From assembly GCA_012976225.1 (NCBI GenBank), contig JAAVVG010000019.1, positions 558,001 to 622,000 of the forward strand: a DNA stretch of 64,000 nucleotides, given 5' to 3'. Position numbers and translations under genes: made by a program. Positions within the stretch are counted from its first letter, which is position 1. Each line of letters begins with the position of its first letter. The notes beneath the pieces were generated by a model. It worked only from the letters and a program-made list of their open reading frames with translations. It did not search any database and had not been told where the DNA came from. Positions 58,783-64,000 of the stretch are shown here, in pieces. The DNA is from Golubevia sp. BC0850 (Eukaryota; Basidiomycota; Exobasidiomycetes; Golubeviales; Golubeviaceae).

Positions 58783-58990
58783 TTTGAGTAGTAGCTTTAC
58801 TTTCTTATCAGTCAAAAGAATGAATCGATCAAAGGAAGAAGAAGAAGAAGAGGAAGGTATATTGAGTAGATGAAGGAGCAGAGAAGACTCCAAGTCAAAT
58901 TTCAAAAAAAAAGGTTCAACATTGATCGAAGCAAGACCATCACTTCAATTCACTCAAATCGTCTACTTTGAATTGGAATTATTAGTTTGA
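58783..58990. promoter_or_regulatory. Bidirectional Utp25/Lsg1 promoter
   Basis: Only 208 bases separate the start codons of two ribosome assembly genes. It holds a gaagaagaag run and an A-run (58910-58920). I see no perfect PAC or RRPE box. Co-regulation is inferred from layout and function. Confidence 0.55.
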
Positions 58991-61900
58991 ATGGTGAGTT
59001 ATTCCCAGGTTCTAGAAGAAAGCGAGGCAACTCAAGACAGAGTCAAGGGAGAGTAGCAGGTGGAGTACAGTACCTCAATGGAAGAATCCAAGACATCTCC
59101 TCATCTTTCTTCTCCTTCTTACCTGCTTCCTCTCTCTTTTTCAGCCACTACCTCAATCAAAGAAGAATGTCGGTCTAGGTCGAGCCTTACAAAACCGAAA
59201 AGCCAAAGATGCAATCGAAGCCAGAACTTCTGGAAGATCTTCTCTTCACACCACAGAAATCAATTCAGGTTCAAGTTCAGGTTTACGTTCAGTCACTGCT
59301 GAATCAGCGTTAGATGAATTCTTATCCACAGCTGCTTTAGCTGATGCTGATTTCGCTGCAGAGAGAAGGAATGTCACTGTCGTTTCTTCTCAAGAACCCA
59401 TTCCAGATCTTGGGAATAGAGACAGAAGAAAACATAATCCTTATCTACTTACTGGTCAGGAAGAGAGAGAAGTTAAGAGGAGAATGGAAGATAAGAAGGA
59501 TAATTTGAGAGTTCCTAGAAGGTGAGTTCGAAGAGGGAGGGTAGCGAGAGCTGAGTGGGGAGAGAAGATGGAATGAGAAGAATTGGGCTTTGGGTGGAAG
59601 GATTGATTTGTGGAGACCTCCTTGGCTTGCGCTCTCGACAGTAACTTTCATTGGTAATGGTGCAGATCTTTGATTTACCTCATAGGTACTCTGAAAAGAT
59701 ACTGAGCTAGCCTGATGGCTAAGGGAGGTGAAGAGCTCTCTTGCTGAGGAATGATGAGGCTATGAAAACAGCTCTCCAAATACTCCAAGAAAACCAAAAG
59801 ATCTCTATGTAGAAGAGTATCTTTTGAAACTCTGAGAGAGTCCCACAATTCTAATCTTCTCTTGTTAACCTCCCTCTCTTTGACAGACCTGCCTGGACCA
59901 AAGCCACAACCCCAGCCGAACTCAATCGATTAGAATCCGATGCTTTCCTAGAATGGCGTAGAGGTTTAGCTCAACTTCAAGAAGGTTCTTCTGGAGTTTC
60001 AGGAACTTCAGGTGGTGATTTAGCTCCTTCAGTTCATTCGACTTCATCTTCTGGAGGTTTCGTCTTGACGCCTTTTGAAAGGAATTTAGAAGTTTGGAGA
60101 CAACTTTGGAGAGTTGTGGAAAGGTCACATTTGGTAGTTCAGATTGTAGACGCTAGAAATCCTTTGGTTTTTAGATGTGAAGATTTAGAAAGATATGTGA
60201 CGGAATGTGGTTGGGGTGCTGGAATTGAACAAGGAGATGAGAAGGAAGCTGCCAAAGAACTCAAGAGGAATAACTTGCTGCTGATTAACAAGGCGGATCT
60301 TTTGGATGAAGGTCAGAGGTGAGTTGAAAAGGAGTGTTCTATGAGAGTGGAGCTGAGTTGGAAGACGCTAACCTTGTTTTCACTTCTTTCTGCGATTTTC
60401 GGTCTTTTTTTTCTTTCCTCTTCAGACGTCACTGGGCTGATTTCTTCACATCTCTAGGAGTTCGTTTCGCTTTCTTCAGTGCTGCTGACGCTGCTGCTCT
60501 TCAAGCTGCCAGAGCTGCCGAAGAGGAAGCTGCCGCTGCTGCTGAATCTTCAGAAGATGATGATGAAGAAGAAACTGAAGATGATACTCTAGAACAAGCA
60601 GCTGAAGAGCTTTCGTTGGCAGCTCATCAAGGAAAAGCTCTAGCTGGAAAGGAGGCTTCCGAAAGAATTCAAGAACGATCGGATCTTCTAGCTTCAGATT
60701 CAGGTGTACCGACTTCAACTTCTGAAAACGATAACTCGAAATCAACAAATCCGTTGGCCGCTGCTGGATCTATTGATCCGACTAAGGTTCTCAATGTCTT
60801 TGAGTTGGAGAGTTTATTTCAAGCTTCCGCTCCTTTGGGTTGGGAAAGTGTTACTCCTTACGGATTCAATAGTGCTGCTCCTCATGCTTTGGCAAAACCT
60901 AAACTTACTGTAGGCTTGGTTGGATATCCTAATGTCGGAAAATCTTCTACGTTGAATGCTTTACTAGGAGCTAAGAAGGTTTCTGTCTCTGCCACTCCAG
61001 GTGAGTTCAAGCTCTATCTTAACTCCCTTTCCTTCTAAAACTCTTCATTGACCTGGCTTTGACTCTACTCCTCAACCAACTGAAACTCCTACAGGTAAAA
61101 CGAAACATTTCCAAACACTTCATCTCTCCGACGACATCGTCCTCTGTGATTGTCCAGGTTTGGTCTTCCCTCAATTTGCTACCACCCCTGCTGAACTGGT
61201 CTGTGATGGTGTTCTACCGATCGATCAGATGAGAGAGTACACTGGTCCGACAGAACTTGTGGCTAGAAGAGTTCCGAGAGAAGTCTTCGAAGGAGAATAT
61301 GGAATTAGAATCAAGACTAGAGAAGAGGAAGAGGGAGGTGATGGAAATCCTACTGGACTTGAAGTTCTGACAGCTTATGCAGGTGAGTGAACCAAAGCTC
61401 AATTGGAAGCTAGCGAGATCAAAAGATGTGGATACACTCATTATTTTCGCTACTCTCGACTGACCACTTTGCTCAACTGTTCCCTTCTTCCTCAATTCTC
61501 TTCATCTCCGTCTCCTCTGCTTCTGAAACTATCTTCTAAACAGCTGCTCGTGGATTCATGCGATCTGGAAAAGGAAATCCAGACGAGTCAAGAGCATCTC
61601 GATACGTCCTCAAGGATTACGTCAACGCTAGACTTTTATACTGTCACCCTCCTCCAGGATTAGATCCAGATTCTTTCAACGCCGATCAAAGAGAAAGAGC
61701 ACGTCAATCTCTCAAAGGAAGGAAGTTCGATCCAGCTCTAGCTTTCGTGGAGTCAGCTCAAGGTGCTGCTGGGACAGGTGCTATTCCAGCTGGGAACCTT
61801 TCAGCTCTCGCTTTGAACACCAATTTCTCGAATCCTGCTCCTGGAACCAAGACTAAAGCTTTAGATGCTGCTTTTTTCTCTTCTGGAGGAGGTTCTGCTT

Positions 61901-62100
61901 ATCAAACTAAGGGAAGAAGAGCTTTGCCTGCTGCTTCGATCAGAGGAAGAGTAGGACCTGATGGAAGACCAATCGATTGGGATGCTCAATCAAATGCTGG
62001 ATCGGTCGCTGGTTCTAATTTTGGTCCTGAAGGTAAAGCTGGAAAGAGGCATTTCAAGAGGAAGGGAGGGAAGATGAGAAGTGGGGATGGTCTGGATTAA
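58991..62100 (+). CDS. LSG1: Lsg1, circularly permuted GTPase of 60S ribosome maturation
   Basis: Six coding exons join in phase: 58991-58993, 59145-59521, 59887-60318, 60426-61000, 61095-61382 and 61544-62100, giving 743 residues. Exon 1 carries only the ATG, followed directly by GTGAGT. Joined, the N-terminus is MPLPQSKKNVGLGRALQNRK, as in other Lsg1. The GTPase motifs are in permuted order: NKADLL (G4) near residue 262, GYPNVGKSST (G1) near 438, then DCPGLVFPQF (G3). RNPLVFR and KHNPYLLT are further Lsg1 marks. An acidic/Ala-rich insert lies between G4 and G1. The C-terminus is basic (KRHFKRKGGK). Lsg1 releases the export adaptor Nmd3 from 60S subunits in the cytoplasm (known). Intron 2 is 365 nt and may hold a snoRNA. 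Confidence 0.92.
59746..59843 (+). ncRNA. Possible box C/D snoRNA in Lsg1 intron 2
   Basis: A perfect C box ATGATGA lies at 59751-59757 and a D box CTGA at 59832-59835, so the box-to-box span is 85 nt, normal for C/D snoRNAs. The host intron is long (365 nt) and belongs to a ribosome assembly gene, a common setting for intronic snoRNAs (known). Weak points: the terminal stem is not directly next to the boxes (GGA/TCC pairing would need a 5-base bulge), and I cannot confirm a guide match to rRNA. Confidence 0.22.
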
Positions 62101-63049
62101 TGGACAACGCGTCTTGCTTGTACTTGGATCTTTCTTCTTTCTCTTTCATGTGATTATATTTTCTTTGCACCAGCGTTCTTCTCTCTCGTTCGAGGTATCC
62201 TTTGCACAAAACCAATGTAGGATTTTATTTTTTTTCTTTCAAGATAAAGAGGCGAAGCGACAAAAATCGCGGCAGCATTTGCAAACTGGGAGCTGGGAGA
62301 TAGGAAAGTAAGAAATAGTCATCTAAGGTTTTGATTCTCCCTAGAGCGAGACGTCAGCTCCATCAAAATAGAGGAAAAGAGAAGACACGAGAGGTCAGAT
62401 TAAGATTCAAGCTTCCAAGCACCTATCAACCATCTGAATTTCGAGAAAGACTTTACATACAGCATAGTATGATCAAGAGTCAACTTCTTCTCCTCTTCTT
62501 CTTCCTCCCATAGAATTGTAATCAAATTGACTGCTTCTAATCAGGGCTGGAAGAACCCTCATTGAGGCAAGGGAGAAAGGAGAGAGTTATCGGAAGGCTA
62601 GAGGAGAAGAGTGTTTGGAGATTTGCTTGAAGCTGTTGTTAAGTGATGCATGCATGTAGTTTCAAACTTGTGCATCATTTTCAGAAGCAAAGGAGGAAAA
62701 GATGTTTGAAACGAACCACTTGTCAGGTGAGCTCTAAAGCTGTGATTGGGCAGTTCGAATTGTCGAAAGGTCCAAAAGTTCAAGTCAGATTCTGGACTTC
62801 GAGCTGACGGAGATACCTTGACACTCCTGTCTTCATTTCAACCGGGATGCTTGGGAAAAATTATAAAACAAGCTTCGAATGAGATATCTGACAATCCACC
62901 TCAAAGAATCCGAGAGCAAAGCCTTTCTCCTTCCCTTGAAATCCTCCGCCCATCTCCAGCCTTCATCTCCTTCTCGTCCTCACTCGTCTACGATCAATCG
63001 ATGCATTGACGAGATCGATGGCTCTTCTTCATACGAAATGAACGATTTT
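62101..63049. other. 0.95 kb stretch after Lsg1
   Basis: Contains the Lsg1 3' UTR and the 3' flank of minus-strand relic D. Short frames show no motif. No gene or RNA recognised. Confidence 0.45.
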
Positions 63050-63605
63050 TTATCGAGGAAAGGGAGAGATCCACGGAAAAGTTGAAAGACAATTCTCTGC
63101 TTTTGATTCATCGCCAACTGGGAAGGAAAGGAAGTGGTAAGAGAGGGAGCTCGAAGTAAGGTGACTCCCATGCACCGAAAGCAGCGCTAAAAGAACATGT
63201 ACAAATCCTACGTACCAGTCTCTCCTACCTCCAAAGTTCTCAGCTTGACCTTTCCACTCCTGATACTCTTGTTTTCTCTCAATGCTTTCCTTCCCTCTTT
63301 CCAAAGTCTGACTGAGCGTAAAGATTTCGCCTCCTCACTGTCTACACCGATTGGCTCAAGAGGGAGTACGATTTCTGCTAAGTTTGGCAGAATCCCATTT
63401 GAAACAATACCTGAAAGAATCCTCTCTTCTTCGAAGTCTTCATCCCTGGGTTGAACTTGTAGAACGGAATGTGTAGCATTTCGACTCTTGACAGCGAGGA
63501 ACCTAGCTTTCCTTTTTTCATCTCCAACAACATAAAACAATTCAGACTCAAGATCTTGAGATTTGTGAAGATTGAAGGACATTACGTTGTGACATCTGCA
63601 TCTGA
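63050..63605 (-). pseudogene. LRR gene fragment, relic D (paralogue of relic C)
   Basis: The minus strand matches the last third of relic C. LWKEGRKALRENKSIRSGKV, LRTLEVGETG, an intron at 63118-63215 and then VGDESKAENCLSTFPWISPF correspond residue by residue to C. The intron sits at the same codon position and its sequence is itself similar to that of C (roughly 80 percent by eye). Farther upstream the match continues in a different frame, where SIFTNLKILSL and LGSSLSRVEMLHIPFYKF equal C strands, and an internal segment of about 100 bases present in C is missing. The F-box half is absent to the window edge. This is a decayed fragment. Confidence 0.7.
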
Positions 63606-64000
63606 TTCGACTCTAGAAGCAATGTAGGCGTTTCTATAGACTACTTGCGAGCTCCAGACCAAAGCTAGGCCCCGCCTGAAGCTTGAAACCTTCAAATGAG
63701 AACAAAATCAGCCCGGCCTGAAGGTGAGACAGAACAAAACAGATTCGATATCAAATCTCATGAAAAGGGAGAAAGGCAGCTTGGGGTTTGGCACAAACTC
63801 AGATTCTGAAAGTCAAGTGGATGGCATGGATTTTCATATTGTCGAACGAGATAAGATTCCTTTGAGCGGTGCATCCAACTTAACAAGTAAAGAAAACTTC
63901 CATAATTGATGGCGTCAGTATAGCAAGACTCGGAAGAATCTGTAGGGAGTGGGCGTCAGCCCCTTCAGCAACGAGAGTGGGGGAACAAGGGGGTGGGGGG
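63606..64000. other. Right-edge stretch
   Basis: About 400 bases upstream of relic D on its strand. No similarity to relic C was evident and no other gene is seen. The window ends in a G-rich run. Confidence 0.4.

Noticed and set aside
62555-62580. 18-base exact match to the end of relic C (tctcccttgcctcaatga, minus strand)
   Set aside because: The flanks do not align, and a match of this length in CT-rich DNA can arise by chance.
1-64000. tRNA, rRNA, CRISPR arrays, virus-derived elements
   Set aside because: Looked for by eye on both strands; no convincing signature was found. A covariance-model scan would be needed to exclude a tRNA.

Overview
The window looks like nuclear DNA of a basidiomycete fungus. 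Genes are closely packed and cut by many short introns, mostly 60 to 120 bases. Most introns open with GTGAGT and close in a pyrimidine-rich CAG or TAG. The gene set is also fungal: a Cdc7/SepH-type septation kinase, a Fet3 plus Ftr1 iron uptake pair, a fungal Tom5 and an Izh3-like PAQR protein. I cannot name the genus. All families were recognised from sequence memory alone, and no database search was run.

Layout: 1-899 (minus) is the 5' part of a Ptm1/GPR107-like membrane protein. 1119-7388 (plus) is a 12-exon septation initiation kinase. 7389-9437 is gene-poor. 9438-10595 is a broken F-box gene. 11591-19381 (minus) is the cohesin loader Scc2/Mis4. 19986-20704 (minus) is a small Asn-rich protein. 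21216-22892 is a second broken F-box/LRR gene. 24497-25565 (minus) is a damaged short-chain dehydrogenase. 25940-28565 is an Izh3/PAQR protein. 29563-30391 is a Cdc25-like rhodanese phosphatase. 30665-33250 (minus) and 33562-35410 (plus) are Fet3 and Ftr1, head to head. 36127-37427 (minus) is a DapA-family aldolase. 37764-40285 is a sugar transporter. 41497-41940 is a truncated F-box gene. 42558-46092 (minus) is a TBL1/Sif2-type LisH-WD40 corepressor. 46462-47214 is Rpb6. 48785-50016 (minus) is an unrecognised gene. 50605-51518 (minus) is Tom5. 51836-53524 is a ketopantoate reductase. 54066-54930 is a truncated F-box copy. 55809-58782 (minus) is Utp25. 58991-62100 is Lsg1. 63050-63605 (minus) is an LRR gene fragment.

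Most genes are housekeeping and sit in head-to-head pairs with short shared upstream regions: Fet3/Ftr1, Utp25/Lsg1, TBL1/Rpb6, Tom5/ketopantoate reductase, aldolase/sugar transporter, SDR/Izh3 and Ptm1/kinase. Two pairs make functional sense. Fet3 and Ftr1 form the high-affinity iron uptake complex. Utp25 and Lsg1 both serve ribosome assembly, for the small and large subunit respectively.

The accessory layer is a set of F-box/LRR genes in decay. Five relics lie in 64 kb and none reads as a clear full-length gene. Two of them share a nearly identical 1.3 kb block 44,335 bases apart, so duplication in this family is recent. I saw no convincing transposon, virus-derived element, CRISPR array, rRNA or tRNA. 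No gene cluster suggests a wholly new biochemical system. The strongest leads are the recent F-box duplication and decay, an SDR gene with an in-frame stop, very small coding exons (an ATG-only exon in Lsg1, 10 and 38 nt exons in Tom5, a 17 nt exon in Ftr1), a possible C/D snoRNA in an Lsg1 intron, and a perfect 15-bp inverted repeat after the sugar transporter.
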